Notes: generated by a model not told the origin, from the letters alone. Counted from the first letter of the stretch, positions 49,852 to 58,601 are shown. The stretch is 64,000 nucleotides of DNA from Neisseria subflava (GCF_003044935.1 NZ_POXP01000001.1:558001-622000), one strand, 5' to 3'. A program made the numbers and translations.

Positions 49852-51204
49852 TTATTCAGCCTCAGTGGTTTTCTTTTTCGGACGACGGCGGCGACGTTTG
49901 GGTTTGCCATCAGTTGATCCACTTTGTTTCTGACGTTTGTGATCATTAGCCGCAGTCATTTGCTGGCGTGCTTCCTCATCGGCATGTTGGAAAGTTGTCC
50001 ACCAAGAAGCCATCTCTTTATCAACCTCGCCAACCTCGCTACGCAAAATCAGGAAATCATAAGCAGCTCGGAAACGGGCTTGTGATAGCAGACGATATGG
50101 GCGTGCGCCGCGCATATTGTCGAATTGCGGCTGAAATTGCCAAATTTCACGCATGGTTGCAGAAAATCGTTGCGGTACGCCCCAACCTTTCTCTACCGTA
50201 TCGCGCATGGTGTTCATCGCATCCATCAACGCAGGGACAGGTTTTTGACCATGGCTTTGATTGCGTTGCCAAATGGCGTTTAGTGTCGGCCACAATACCG
50301 CCGCCAATACAAAACCGACGGAAACGGACTTATCCGCACGAAGGCGCTCATCGGTATTTTTCAAGGCCAACATAATCATACGTTTGTCGGCTGCTTCAGC
50401 CGTTTTCAAGGCATCTAAAAGCGGATGGATGCCTTTGGGAATACCCAACTCGTTCAACCGTTTCAAACAGGCACGAGAATAACCGGAAAACAGGATTTTC
50501 AAAATTTCATCAAATAGACGGGCCACAGGCTCATTTTTCAGACGGCCTGCATATTCAGCAATCGGCAAAGCCGTTTGCTCTTCCACTTCAAAACCCAATT
50601 TACCCGACAAACGGACGGCGCGAAGAATACGGACAGGATCTTCCTGATAGCGTTCGGCAGGATCGCCTATCATCACCAATTTTTTATCGGCAACATCAGC
50701 CACGCCCTGATGGAAGTCCCAAATCTCCTCTTTAATCGGGTCGTAATACAGCGCATTGCAAGTAAAGTCGCGACGCATGGCATCTTCTTCAATGCTGCCG
50801 TAAGTATTGTCCTTCATAATGCGGCCTTGCGCATTTTGCTGAACCTTATCGCCACCGCGGAACGTCGTGACTTCAATGGTTTCAGGACCGATCATCACAT
50901 GAACGATTTGGAAGCGGCGGCCGATAATGCGGCTGCGGCGGAATACTTTGCGGATTTGCTCCGGCGTGGCATCGGTTGCAATATCAAAGTCTTTGGGCTC
51001 GACCCCGAGCAGCAAATCCCGAACAGCACCGCCCACAACATAAGCCTGAAAACCGGCTTCATGCAGGCGTTTGGCAATTTTCTCAGCGGCAAAGCTCAAC
51101 ATATCCGCATGGATACCGTGTTGCTCAAGCGGAATAATCTCCTTTTCGGGCAACGACTTGACGTGTTTTTTAGGCAACACCTTATGCAGCCATTTTTTTA
51201 ACAT
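49852..51204 (-). CDS. pcnB: Poly(A) polymerase I
   Basis: Adds poly(A) tails that promote RNA decay. 450 aa, class II nucleotidyltransferase related to tRNA CCA-adding enzymes. The head has YVVGGAVRDLLLGVEPKDFDIATDATPEQI (about 55-84, catalytic FDIATD), TFRGG and MRRDFTCNALYYD, followed by the ERYQEDPVRILRAVRLSGKLGF flexible-loop region. The N-terminal basic LHKVLPKKHVKSLPEKEIIPLEQHGI is characteristic of PcnB over Cca. The C-terminus ends in an Arg/Lys-rich RNA-binding tail. One intragenic DUS lies near 50538. Confidence 0.94.
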   Translation of the reverse strand: MLKKWLHKVLPKKHVKSLPEKEIIPLEQHGIHADMLSFAAEKIAKRLHEAGFQAYVVGGAVRDLLLGVEPKDFDIATDATPEQIRKVFRRSRIIGRRFQIVHVMIGPETIEVTTFRGGDKVQQNAQGRIMKDNTYGSIEEDAMRRDFTCNALYYDPIKEEIWDFHQGVADVADKKLVMIGDPAERYQEDPVRILRAVRLSGKLGFEVEEQTALPIAEYAGRLKNEPVARLFDEILKILFSGYSRACLKRLNELGIPKGIHPLLDALKTAEAADKRMIMLALKNTDERLRADKSVSVGFVLAAVLWPTLNAIWQRNQSHGQKPVPALMDAMNTMRDTVEKGWGVPQRFSATMREIWQFQPQFDNMRGARPYRLLSQARFRAAYDFLILRSEVGEVDKEMASWWTTFQHADEEARQQMTAANDHKRQKQSGSTDGKPKRRRRRPKKKTTEAE

Positions 51205-51227
51205 AAGCAGCTCTTTTCACAATAAAA

Positions 51228-51316
51228 AGGCCGTCTGAAACTTGTCTGGCTTAAGCCTTTGCACAATATTCTGCCGCAGAAGGGGCAAAACATTGAGCAA
51301 AGGCTTCAGACGGCCT
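51228..51316. repeat. Widely spaced DUS pair upstream of pcnB
   Basis: AGGCCGTCTGAA (51228-51239) and TTCAGACGGCCT (51305-51316) with a 65-nt loop in the divergent pcnB/DUF3460 region. TATAAT at 51383-51388 is the likely -10 of the downstream gene. Confidence 0.45.
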
Positions 51317-51419
51317 AAAAAAGACGTGCCATTATACCTTATGGAAGTTCGATTAATTAGCGTATTGGCAAAAAATATCGGCTATAATGACAGCCTGACA
51401 ACGATTCAGGCAGAACATC

Positions 51420-51605
51420 ATGTACCACTACAAATCCGAAGCTACCCAATTCCTCGACAAACTCATGGAAGACAATCCCGAAATGGAAGCGCAACGCCTC
51501 GAAAACCGCCATTTGCTGTGGGATGTTACCCTCAACCCGACAGAGCAGGCCGAGTTTGAAGCGGCCAAAGTCAACAAAAAACCCTACACCTACTATCAAG
51601 ACTAA
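51420..51605 (+). CDS. DUF3460 family protein
   Basis: 61-aa cytoplasmic protein typical of betaproteobacteria: MYHYKSEATQFLDKLMEDNP start, a central RHLLWD motif and a C-terminal KKPYTYYQD. Function unknown. It lies 12 bp before an O-methyltransferase gene and is probably co-transcribed with it and the lipoprotein gene that follows. Confidence 0.85.
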   Translation: MYHYKSEATQFLDKLMEDNPEMEAQRLENRHLLWDVTLNPTEQAEFEAAKVNKKPYTYYQD

Positions 51606-51616
51606 CCCGTATCGGC

Positions 51617-52285
51617 ATGACGACCAACACGCATAATACCGATCCGGCATTACAACATTACCTCAACAGCATCGGTCAATCCGAACATCCCGTTTTGACC
51701 GCATTGCGTAGGCGTACCCAATCACATCGTCTGGGGAAGATGGCCATCGCCCAAGAACAGGCAGCCATGTTGGTATGGTTGGCCAAGTTATTGAATGCTA
51801 AAAAATATTTGGAAGTTGGCGTCTTTACCGGTTACAGCAGCACTGCCATGGCGCTCGCCCTACCCGAAGATGGCAAAATCACGGCTTGCGACATCAATGT
51901 AACCTTTACCGATATTGCCCGCGAAACATGGCAGGCAGCAGGCATAGCGCATAAAATCTCGCTTCATCTGCAGCCGGCTTTGCTGACTTTGGACGATTTG
52001 ATTGCTCAAGGCGAATCGGAAAGCTACGACTTGGCACTTATCGATGCCGACAAACCGCCTACGCCGAAATATTTCGAACGCTGTTTGCAACTGGTACGGA
52101 GTGGCGGCGTGATTGCCATCGACAATATCTTGCTGGGTGGGCGTGTCATGAATGAAGCTACCGAAAACGATCCGCCCAGCTTGGATATCCTGCGCCATTT
52201 CAACCAAAATCTGCCACACGATACACGTATTATTCCCATTACCCTGCCTATCGGCGACGGTTTGACACTGCTACTAAAAAAATAA
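51617..52285 (+). CDS. O-methyltransferase, class I SAM-dependent (family 3)
   Basis: 222-aa methyltransferase of the catechol/caffeoyl-CoA O-methyltransferase group. SAM loop YLEVGVFTGYSSTAMALALPEDG at about 56-78, LALIDADKPPTPKYFERCLQLVRSGGVIAIDNILLGGRV (metal-binding Asp and the DN motif) at about 137-175. Acceptor substrate is unknown; bacterial homologues act on small catechol-like molecules. Between DUF3460 and the TPR lipoprotein with only short gaps. Confidence 0.88.
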   Translation: MTTNTHNTDPALQHYLNSIGQSEHPVLTALRRRTQSHRLGKMAIAQEQAAMLVWLAKLLNAKKYLEVGVFTGYSSTAMALALPEDGKITACDINVTFTDIARETWQAAGIAHKISLHLQPALLTLDDLIAQGESESYDLALIDADKPPTPKYFERCLQLVRSGGVIAIDNILLGGRVMNEATENDPPSLDILRHFNQNLPHDTRIIPITLPIGDGLTLLLKK

Positions 52286-52299
52286 AACGACACAATCCG

Positions 52300-53055
52300 A
52301 TGAAAACATTATCACATTCCCTGTTTCTTTTGCCGCTTACTCTATTGGCCACATCATGCGCCGTTTCCCATCCTCCCCAACCTGCCGACAATCCCAACTT
52401 TGTCCTGCCGGATATTCCGCGCGAGCCTTTGCCTGAAAAAAATATTCCCTATCCGCGCTTGGACGAACAAACCCAGATTGACCACTTGGGCATACAAATC
52501 GCCCGACTGGAACGCACCGTTGAAGAATTAAATCAACGCCTGCAAACACTGGAAAAACAGCGAACCATCAAACGCCCAACCCCTTTGGCTCCCAAACCCA
52601 AAGCCCAGCGTTTGGACGACCACAAGCTGAAAATGAACTATTTGGCCAATGACGGCGGCGTGCCGTCTGAAACAGACTCAGCCGCACAAAACGAGCTGCG
52701 CCTTTATAACCAGGCACAAAAATACTATCAGCGCAATAATTTCTCCGCTGCAGTAGCCATTTTGAAAGAAGCCGACGGCGGCAACGGCAGCGAAATTGCC
52801 CGCCGCAATATGTATCTACTTCTGCAAAGCCAACAGCGTCTGGGCAACTGCGAATCCGTTATCGAAATCGGCAACCGCTACGCCAACCGATTCCGCAACA
52901 GCCCGCAAGCTCCCGATGCTATGTACAGCATCGGCCAATGCCAATACAAACTGCAACAAAAAGACATCGCCCGCAGCACATGGCGCAAACTGATACAAAG
53001 CTTCCCCAACAGCGAAGCGGCAAAACGCGCTTCCATCAGTCTCAAACAAAGATAA
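52300..53055 (+). CDS. CpoB/YbgF-like TPR protein, apparently lipidated
   Basis: 251 aa. N-terminal signal with a possible lipobox (LATSC, degenerate at -3), a proline-rich stretch, a short coiled coil ([21 protein letters not shown], about 67-87) and C-terminal tetratricopeptide repeats (about 135-250; [58 protein letters not shown]). This is the CpoB/YbgF layout (coiled coil plus TPR; in E. coli it coordinates PBP1B with Tol). No tol-pal genes are near. It starts 14 bp after the methyltransferase stop, so it is likely in that operon. Confidence 0.78.
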   Translation: MKTLSHSLFLLPLTLLATSCAVSHPPQPADNPNFVLPDIPREPLPEKNIPYPRLDEQTQIDHLGIQIARLERTVEELNQRLQTLEKQRTIKRPTPLAPKPKAQRLDDHKLKMNYLANDGGVPSETDSAAQNELRLYNQAQKYYQRNNFSAAVAILKEADGGNGSEIARRNMYLLLQSQQRLGNCESVIEIGNRYANRFRNSPQAPDAMYSIGQCQYKLQQKDIARSTWRKLIQSFPNSEAAKRASISLKQR

Positions 53056-53058
53056 ACG

Positions 53059-53093
53059 TTCAGACGGCCTTGTCATCCCCAAGGCCGTCTGAA
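53059..53093. terminator. Inverted DUS pair before purE
   Basis: TTCAGACGGCCT (53059-53070) and AGGCCGTCTGAA (53082-53093). Confidence 0.6.
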
Positions 53094-53135
53094 TATTTTT
53101 TTACCCTTAATCCATTCAAGCAAAAGGAACTCCTC

Positions 53136-53621
53136 ATGATCCAAGTCGGCATTATTATGGGCAGCAACAGCGATTGGCCGGTGATGCAGCAGGCAGCACA
53201 ATTTCTCAAAGAATTCGGCGTTGAATACGAAGCACGTGTCGTCTCTGCACACCGTACGCCTGATTTGATGTTTGAATACGCAGAAACCGCACGCGAACGC
53301 GGCATCAAAGCCATCATTGCCGGCGCGGGCGGCGCAGCGCATTTGCCAGGCATGGTCGCTGCCAAAACCACGGTGCCCGTCTTGGGTGTTCCCGTTCCCA
53401 GCAAATATCTGCGCGGCGAAGACTCCCTGCTTTCGATTGTACAAATGCCCAAAGGCGTTCCTGTTGCCACATTTGCCATTGGCGAAGCCGGTGCGGCCAA
53501 TGCAGCGCTGTTTGCCATTTCACTTTTGGCCAACGAAAATCCTGAATTGGCTGAAAAACTGGCGGCTTTCCGTGCCAAACAAGAACAAACCGTTCTAGCC
53601 ATGGAATTGCCTGAAGCATAA
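53136..53621 (+). CDS. purE: N5-carboxyaminoimidazole ribonucleotide mutase
   Basis: Class I PurE, converting N5-CAIR to CAIR in purine synthesis. 161 aa from ATG 53136 with an AAAGGAA site; the frame is open further upstream through the DUS but without support. Motifs: [12 protein letters not shown] (substrate phosphate loop), VVSAHRTPD (catalytic His), [19 protein letters not shown] and the [19 protein letters not shown] region. purK is not adjacent. Confidence 0.96.
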   Translation: MIQVGIIMGSNSDWPVMQQAAQFLKEFGVEYEARVVSAHRTPDLMFEYAETARERGIKAIIAGAGGAAHLPGMVAAKTTVPVLGVPVPSKYLRGEDSLLSIVQMPKGVPVATFAIGEAGAANAALFAISLLANENPELAEKLAAFRAKQEQTVLAMELPEA

Positions 53622-53628
53622 GGAACTA

Positions 53629-53695
53629 AGGCCGGCTGAAAGTTGTAAAGAGAAACTTTGATTTCGTTTTACGATTATTCAGACGGCCTTTTTTC
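53629..53695. terminator. DUS hairpin behind purE
   Basis: AGGCCGGCTGAA (one change) pairs with TTCAGACGGCCT followed by TTTTTTC. Confidence 0.6.
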
Positions 53696-53718
53696 TTTTA
53701 TCAAATTGAATTAATGCC

Positions 53719-54051
53719 ATGAAAATCCTAGCATTCGTCCTACTCTCCACCATGCTTTGTGCCTGCCAAAGCCCAAGCATTCCTACTCAATCAACTGCCA
53801 TTCCATCTCAGCAACAAGCCCAAGATACAACCGGCAATCTGATTATCTTCTATGATGCCCAAACCGGTTCCGCGCCATTGCTAAAAGCAGTAAAAACCTC
53901 AGGTGCAACTTTGATTTACGAATACAAAAACCTGCACGGTATTGCTATCCGTCCATCTTCCAAGACCAAGATTGAAGATGCCATTGCCTATTTCAAAAAG
54001 GTAAACGGCGTATTGTCCGTCGAACAAGATAGGCTGCTGAAACTTCAATAA
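53719..54051 (+). CDS. Small lipoprotein with I9-inhibitor-like domain
   Basis: 110 aa. Signal peptide with lipobox LCAC (Cys16), a Ser/Gln-rich linker to about residue 38, then a compact domain. Its end (NLHGIAIRPSSKTKIEDAIAYFKKVNGVLSVEQDRLLKLQ) resembles subtilisin-propeptide/inhibitor I9 domains, where the last helix-strand is usually followed by the protease-occupying tail. No protease gene is adjacent. It could be a stand-alone envelope protease inhibitor or chaperone; this is structural analogy only. The IS5-family element lies right behind the gene. Confidence 0.65.
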   Translation: MKILAFVLLSTMLCACQSPSIPTQSTAIPSQQQAQDTTGNLIIFYDAQTGSAPLLKAVKTSGATLIYEYKNLHGIAIRPSSKTKIEDAIAYFKKVNGVLSVEQDRLLKLQ

Positions 54052-54071
54052 CCGAGTTGGTTCTTTAGCCT

Positions 54072-55276
54072 GAGACCTTTGCAAAATTCCCCAAAATCCC
54101 CTAAATTCCCACCAAGACATTTAGGGAATTTCTCATGAGCACCTTCTTCCAGCAAACCGCACAAGCCATGATCGCCAAACACATCGACCGTTTCCCACTA
54201 TTAAAGTTGGATCAAGTGATTGATTGGCAGCCGATCGAACAATACCTGAATTGTCAAAGAACCCGTTACCTTCGAGACCACCGCGGCCGTCCCGCCTATC
54301 CCCTGTTGTCCATGTTCAAAGCCGTCCTGCTTGGACAATGGCACAGCCTCTCCGATCCCGAACTAGAACACAGCCTCATCACCCGCATTGATTTCAACCT
54401 GTTTTGCCGTTTTGACGAACTGAGCATCCCCGATTACAGCACCTTATGCCGCTACCGCAACTGGCTGGCGCAAGACGACACCCTGTCCGAACTGCTGGAA
54501 CTGATTAACCGCCAACTGACCGAAAAAGGCCTAAAAATAGAAAAAGTATCCGCCGCTGTCGTTGACGCCACCATTATTCAGACCGCCGGCAGCAAACAGC
54601 GCCAGGCTATAGAAGTCGATAACAAAGGACAAGTCAGCGGCCAAACCACACCGAGTAAAGATAAAGATGCCCGCTGGACAAAGAAAAACGGGTTATACAG
54701 ACTCGGTTACAAACAACATACCCGTACCGATGAGGAAGGCTATATCGAGAAACTGCACATCACTCCCGCCAATACCCATGAGTGCAAACACCTGTTGCCT
54801 TTGTTGGAAGGTATAGCCGAAGGCACGACCGTCTATGCCGACAAAGGCTATGACAGTGAGGAAAACCGACAACATCTGGAAGAGCATCGGCTGCAGGACG
54901 GTATTATGCGCAAAGCCCACCGCAAACATCCGCTGTCGGAAGCGCAAACCAAACGCAACCGATATTTGTCGAAGACCCGTTATGTGGCCGAACAAAGCTT
55001 CGGTACGCTGCACCGTAAATTCCGCTACGCCCGGGCAGCCTATTTCGGGCTGCTCAAAGTGAGTGCACAAAGCCATCTGAAGGCAATGTGTTTAAACCTT
55101 TTGAAAGCCGCCAACAGGCTAAGTGCGCCTGTTGCTGCCTAAAAGGTGGCCGGATGCCTGATTATCAGGTATCACGGGTACCTGAAGAGAAAAAAAGGGG
55201 AATTTGGAACGAAAAACAGCCGAAATCCTGTTTTGGACTTCGGCTGTTGAGAAAAGGGCTATTTTGCAAAGGTCTC
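54072..55276 (+). mobile_element. IS5-family insertion sequence, IS1106-like, intact
   Basis: Terminal repeats GAGACCTTTGCAAAAT (left, from 54072) and its complement ending at 55276 bracket a full transposase gene. AGCCT occurs directly at both outer edges (54067-54071 and 55277-55281) and may include the target duplication. A solo copy of a similar end is at 37501. Both termini and the transposase are intact, so the copy may be mobile. Confidence 0.88.
54135..55142 (+). CDS. IS5-family transposase (IS1106-like)
   Basis: 335-aa DDE transposase. N-terminal DUF772-like domain (YPLLSMFKAVLLGQWHSLSDPELEHSLITRIDFNLFCRF), then the catalytic core with first Asp in VVDATIIQT (about 142), second Asp in VYADKGYDSEENR (about 233) and Glu in YVAEQSFGTLHRKFRYARAAYFGL (about 290). 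Full length with no frameshift. It lies 16 bp inside the annotated left end after a short leader that repeats the FGNF-like AAATTCC motif. Close to IS1106 from N. meningitidis by memory. Confidence 0.9.
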   Translation: MSTFFQQTAQAMIAKHIDRFPLLKLDQVIDWQPIEQYLNCQRTRYLRDHRGRPAYPLLSMFKAVLLGQWHSLSDPELEHSLITRIDFNLFCRFDELSIPDYSTLCRYRNWLAQDDTLSELLELINRQLTEKGLKIEKVSAAVVDATIIQTAGSKQRQAIEVDNKGQVSGQTTPSKDKDARWTKKNGLYRLGYKQHTRTDEEGYIEKLHITPANTHECKHLLPLLEGIAEGTTVYADKGYDSEENRQHLEEHRLQDGIMRKAHRKHPLSEAQTKRNRYLSKTRYVAEQSFGTLHRKFRYARAAYFGLLKVSAQSHLKAMCLNLLKAANRLSAPVAA

Positions 55277-55286
55277 AGCCTAATAA

Positions 55287-55333
55287 AAAAGCCGTCCAAA
55301 ACGTATTACAACGTTTTTAGACGGCCTTTTACT
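55287..55333 (-). terminator. leuA terminator, degenerate DUS stem
   Basis: AAAAAGCCGTCCAAAACGT pairs with ACGTTTTTAGACGGCCTTTT; one DUS-like arm each side but both mutated from consensus. It sits just downstream of leuA, next to the IS right end. Confidence 0.65.
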
Positions 55334-55344
55334 TGTTCAAAGCG

Positions 55345-57138
55345 TTAAATCATGCCTCTGCCTTGCGCTTTTGGCTTGGCTTGGCCGAATTCCAATTTGC
55401 TCAGTGCAGACAAATAGGCTTTGGCAGTCGCCACCAACACATCGGTATCTGCGCCTTGACCGTTGACCACACGATCGCCACGTTGCAGGCGGACGGAAGT
55501 TTCGCCTTGGCTTTCGGTACCTTGAGTTACCGCATTGACAGAGTAAATCTGCAAGGTTGCGCCACTTTGTGCTACGCTTTCAATGGCTTTGAAGATGGCA
55601 TCAACAGGGCCTGAGCCGCTAGCGGAAGCGTGTTTTTCTTCACCGCGAATACTGAACACAATATCGGCGCGCGGTTCTTCGCCGGTTTCAGTGCTGATTT
55701 TTTGGGAAATGAATTTGTAGCTTTCGGTATTCATATTGCCCATTTCGTCAGACACCAAAGCGTGCAGGTCTTCATCAAATATTTCGCGTTTCTTATCCGC
55801 CAGCTCTTTGAAGCGTGCAAATGCCGCATTCAACGCCTCTTCGCTTTCCAACTCAATACCCAAATCTGCCAGCTTGGTTTTGAAAGCATTACGGCCGGAG
55901 AGTTTACCCAAAGTCAGGCGGTTGGTTGACCAGCCAACTGATTCGGCAGTCATGATTTCATAGGTTTCAGGGTGTTTCAACACGCCGTCTTGGTGGATGC
56001 CTGATTCGTGTGCAAAGGCATTTGCACCAACTACTGCTTTATTTGGCTGAATCGGATAGCCGGTAATGGTGGACACAAGTTTGGATACCGGCACGATTTG
56101 CGTGGTATCGATGCCAGTTTCCAAGCCGAACAAATCATGACGCACTTTCAACGCCATCACGATTTCTTCAAGGCTGGCATTACCCGCGCGTTCGCCCAAG
56201 CCGTTGATGGTACATTCCACCTGACGCACGCCTGCCTGAACAGCGGCCAGCGAGTTGGCAACCGCCATACCCAAGTCATTATGGCAGTGGGTCGACCAGA
56301 CTACTTTGTCGCCGTTGGGCACGCTTTTGATGATGTTGCTGATACGCTCGTACCACACGGAAGGGATGGAGTAGCCGACAGTATCGGGAATGTTGATAGT
56401 AGTCGCCCCCGCTTCGATAACCGCCGTAAAAATTTTGGCAAGGAAGTCTAAATCCGAACGCACTGCGTCTTCGGCAGAAAATTCCACATCATCAGTGTAT
56501 TCTTTGGCAATTTTTACCGCTTTGACCGCCGCATCAATGACCTGCTGCGGCTTCATTTTCAGTTTGTGCTCCATGTGGATGGGGCTGGTGGCGATAAAAG
56601 TGTGAATACGTTTATTCGGCGCAGGGGAAACAGCTTCGCCTGCTTTGCGCACATCGTTTTCAACGGCACGCGCCAATGAGCAAACTGTAGATTTAGTAAT
56701 GATTTTGGCAATCGCATTAACCGATTCAAAATCGCCCGGACTGGCGGCGGCAAAACCCGCCTCAATCACATCGACACCCATCTTTTCTAACTGGCGGGCA
56801 ATACGGATTTTCTCCTCTTTGGTCATGGATGCACCGGGGGACTGCTCACCGTCGCGCATGGTAGTGTCGAAAATAATTACACGATTGGTCTGTGTCATTT
56901 CTGTTCTCTCCAGAGATTCATTTTTTTGTAAAAAAGCATTCAAATCAAGCGGTCTGCCTTGCGCTTCCGCCAAAGCGGTCAGTTTTTGCAACTGAGCCAA
57001 AGGCAGAGAACCGCGTGTACGCCATTTGTAGATAGCCGCTGTGGTCGCAGCATTTTCCGGGTCGTGCTGTTTCAGGGCTTCGGCCAGCGCGTTTACGCCG
57101 CCAAAATAGGCAACCAAACGGTCAATGTCTAATTGCAT
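55345..57138 (-). CDS. leuA: 2-isopropylmalate synthase with N-terminal helix-turn-helix domain
   Basis: Catalyses the committed leucine step: acetyl-CoA plus 2-ketoisovalerate to 2-isopropylmalate. Residues 81-597 are a normal LeuA (517 aa): [17 protein letters not shown], metal-binding [37 protein letters not shown] and the C-terminal leucine-binding dimer domain. Residues 1-75 form an extra domain ([33 protein letters not shown]) like a Cro/YdaS-type HTH. There is no stop or frameshift between them. The frame starts at 57138 with an AAGGAA site. A second strong site (GGAGAG) precedes Met81 at 56898, so both a fusion and a plain LeuA could be made. Operator-like sites lie in the promoter. 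Confidence 0.95.
   Translation of the reverse strand: MQLDIDRLVAYFGGVNALAEALKQHDPENAATTAAIYKWRTRGSLPLAQLQKLTALAEAQGRPLDLNAFLQKNESLERTEMTQTNRVIIFDTTMRDGEQSPGASMTKEEKIRIARQLEKMGVDVIEAGFAAASPGDFESVNAIAKIITKSTVCSLARAVENDVRKAGEAVSPAPNKRIHTFIATSPIHMEHKLKMKPQQVIDAAVKAVKIAKEYTDDVEFSAEDAVRSDLDFLAKIFTAVIEAGATTINIPDTVGYSIPSVWYERISNIIKSVPNGDKVVWSTHCHNDLGMAVANSLAAVQAGVRQVECTINGLGERAGNASLEEIVMALKVRHDLFGLETGIDTTQIVPVSKLVSTITGYPIQPNKAVVGANAFAHESGIHQDGVLKHPETYEIMTAESVGWSTNRLTLGKLSGRNAFKTKLADLGIELESEEALNAAFARFKELADKKREIFDEDLHALVSDEMGNMNTESYKFISQKISTETGEEPRADIVFSIRGEEKHASASGSGPVDAIFKAIESVAQSGATLQIYSVNAVTQGTESQGETSVRLQRGDRVVNGQGADTDVLVATAKAYLSALSKLEFGQAKPKAQGRGMI
56899..56912 (-). promoter_or_regulatory. Internal ribosome-binding site before the canonical LeuA start
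   Basis: On the minus strand GGAGAGAACAGAA directly precedes ATG 56898, a better Shine-Dalgarno than expected by chance inside a coding region. It decides between one fusion product and two isoforms. Confidence 0.6.
56899..57138 (-). other. YdaS/Cro-like HTH domain encoded in frame ahead of LeuA
   Basis: An 80-codon segment absent from usual LeuA proteins. Predicted helices: [18 protein letters not shown], a recognition-like [12 protein letters not shown], then [16 protein letters not shown]. The order and the Lys-Trp-Arg-x-Arg-Gly signature resemble small phage and antitoxin repressors (YdaS, Cro). I vaguely recall a named domain linking phage repressors and isopropylmalate synthases but cannot verify it. 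Confidence 0.75.
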
Positions 57139-57290
57139 GATGTTCCTTGTCCAAATCTGATTAAGATTATTGTGTTCTGGTTTTGCATTATACTCATTTT
57201 AGACAAAACGACAATCTATTTTTATCAAAATATTGGTATAAATTTTAAAACTTGAGAAATTTTTATACATTTTGTCTAATTTGGACTATT
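57139..57290 (-). promoter_or_regulatory. leuA promoter with operator-like inverted repeats
   Basis: Minus-strand -10 TATAAT (57192-57187) and -35-like TTGTCG (57214-57209) are 16 bp apart. Between them lies TTTTGTCTAAAAT (complement of 57196-57208). An oppositely oriented copy, ATTTTGTCTAAT, is at 57269-57280, and a weaker TTGTCCAAAT (57147-57156) lies next to the ribosome site. A repressor bound in the spacer would block the promoter. The same core occurs upstream of leuC. Confidence 0.65.
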
Positions 57291-57364
57291 AAAAGCTCCT
57301 CTCAAACCGAACACATCCTAAATATAGTAAACTAATCCCCTATTTCCCCGATTTGAAACACATT

Positions 57365-58480
57365 ATGCCCCATACCATCCCTACCAACCGCTCCGACATC
57401 GAATGGCGCAACGAAAGCACACAAAAGCTGCCTAAGCAGGCGGTTTACATACAAGAAGCAGGCGCAACAGAAATCTTAAAAAATGCCCACGCGCAAACTG
57501 CAACTGTTTGGACTGGCGATTTGCACAATGCCAAGCAAGTCTTATCTGCAATGAAAAAACGTATCCGCAGGCCGTCTGAAAAAAAGAAAGGCGCACCTGC
57601 CGATATTCAGACAGCCTTTCATGCCCACCGTATGAAACAGGCGCAACAAAGCCGTTTGCTCAATATGCTTGCCATCGAAATCCAACCTAATTTTCAACTG
57701 GACAATGCACGCGCACCCGACATCTACGCCGCCTTGTGCGATGTTTACGACACACTAAACGACAAACCGTTTCTTTTGCCGCTGAATCAATTATTGGGTT
57801 TTATCGGTGCACACGAATGGCACAAAAAAGGCATAGACATTCCTCAGCTTGATGGAAAAATCCATGTTCCTTTCGGCGTATTCTCTCCACTGCGCGGCGA
57901 GTATTTGGATTTAATCACACAAGCCCCACTCGCTCCCCATATTCAGACGGCCTTTGACATCGGCACCGGCTCAGGTGTTATTGCCGCTATTTTGGCCAAA
58001 CGAGGCATACCCGACATCATTGCCACAGACACCAACCCCAAAGCAATTGCCTGCGCCATAGCAAACCTCAAACGCCTAGGCTTGGATAAAGCCGTCAACA
58101 TCCAATCGATTGATTTATTTCCCAAAAGTTACGCCGACCTTATCGTCTGCAATCCGCCTTGGCTGCCGGCAAAACCGACCTCCGCTATTGAGACTGCCCT
58201 TTACGACCCCAATCATGCCATGCTGACTGCGTTCCTCAATGGCGTACGCAAGCACTTAAATCTAAACGGTGAAGCCTGGCTGATTATTTCAGATTTGGCA
58301 GAACACTTGCATTTGCGCGATAAAGACTTTCTAAACCAATGCTTTCAGACGGCCTCACTCAATGTAGTCGATATTCTGAAAACCAAACCTCAACACAAAA
58401 AAGCAATAGATGAATCCGATCCTTTGGCGTTTGCCAGAAACAAGGAAACTACTTATCTATACCGTTTGAAAGCGATATAA
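57365..58480 (+). CDS. Class I SAM-dependent methyltransferase (HemK/PrmB-like)
   Basis: 371 aa from ATG 57365 (the frame can also open at TTG 57353). The C-terminal half is a Rossmann methyltransferase: FDIGTGSGVIAAILAKRG (about 195-212), ATDTNPKAIACAIANLKRL and the catalytic DLIVCNPPWLPA (about 254-265). NPPW is typical of enzymes modifying glutamine or nucleobase nitrogens. The N-terminal about 180 residues are less conserved and may bind substrate. One intragenic DUS-like GGCCGTCTGAA sits near 57570. Target unknown. It is divergent from leuA, so its promoter shares the operator-bearing region. Confidence 0.82.
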   Translation: MPHTIPTNRSDIEWRNESTQKLPKQAVYIQEAGATEILKNAHAQTATVWTGDLHNAKQVLSAMKKRIRRPSEKKKGAPADIQTAFHAHRMKQAQQSRLLNMLAIEIQPNFQLDNARAPDIYAALCDVYDTLNDKPFLLPLNQLLGFIGAHEWHKKGIDIPQLDGKIHVPFGVFSPLRGEYLDLITQAPLAPHIQTAFDIGTGSGVIAAILAKRGIPDIIATDTNPKAIACAIANLKRLGLDKAVNIQSIDLFPKSYADLIVCNPPWLPAKPTSAIETALYDPNHAMLTAFLNGVRKHLNLNGEAWLIISDLAEHLHLRDKDFLNQCFQTASLNVVDILKTKPQHKKAIDESDPLAFARNKETTYLYRLKAI

Positions 58481-58485
58481 AATCA

Positions 58486-58512
58486 AGGCCGTCTGAACAT
58501 TCAGACGGCCTT
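58486..58512. terminator. Compact inverted DUS pair behind the methyltransferase
   Basis: AGGCCGTCTGAA (58486-58497) and TTCAGACGGCCT (58500-58511) are separated by 2 nt. Confidence 0.65.
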
Positions 58513-58532
58513 TAAGCATTTCCACAAAAGAA

Positions 58533-58560
58533 AACGGCATATCTGTAAAGATATGCCGTT
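58533..58560 (-). terminator. bfrB intrinsic terminator
   Basis: Perfect 12-bp stem AACGGCATATCT/AGATATGCCGTT with a 4-nt loop; on the minus strand it is followed by TTTTCTTTTG. Confidence 0.8.
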
Positions 58561-58601
58561 GATGGGAGCAGGGACTGCTATATTTGGCAGTGGTTTGTGT
58601 T

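Noticed and set aside
55088-55348. 86-codon frame at the right end of the insertion sequence
   Set aside because: Overlaps the transposase end and IS terminus; DUS-derived C-terminus; no support as a gene.
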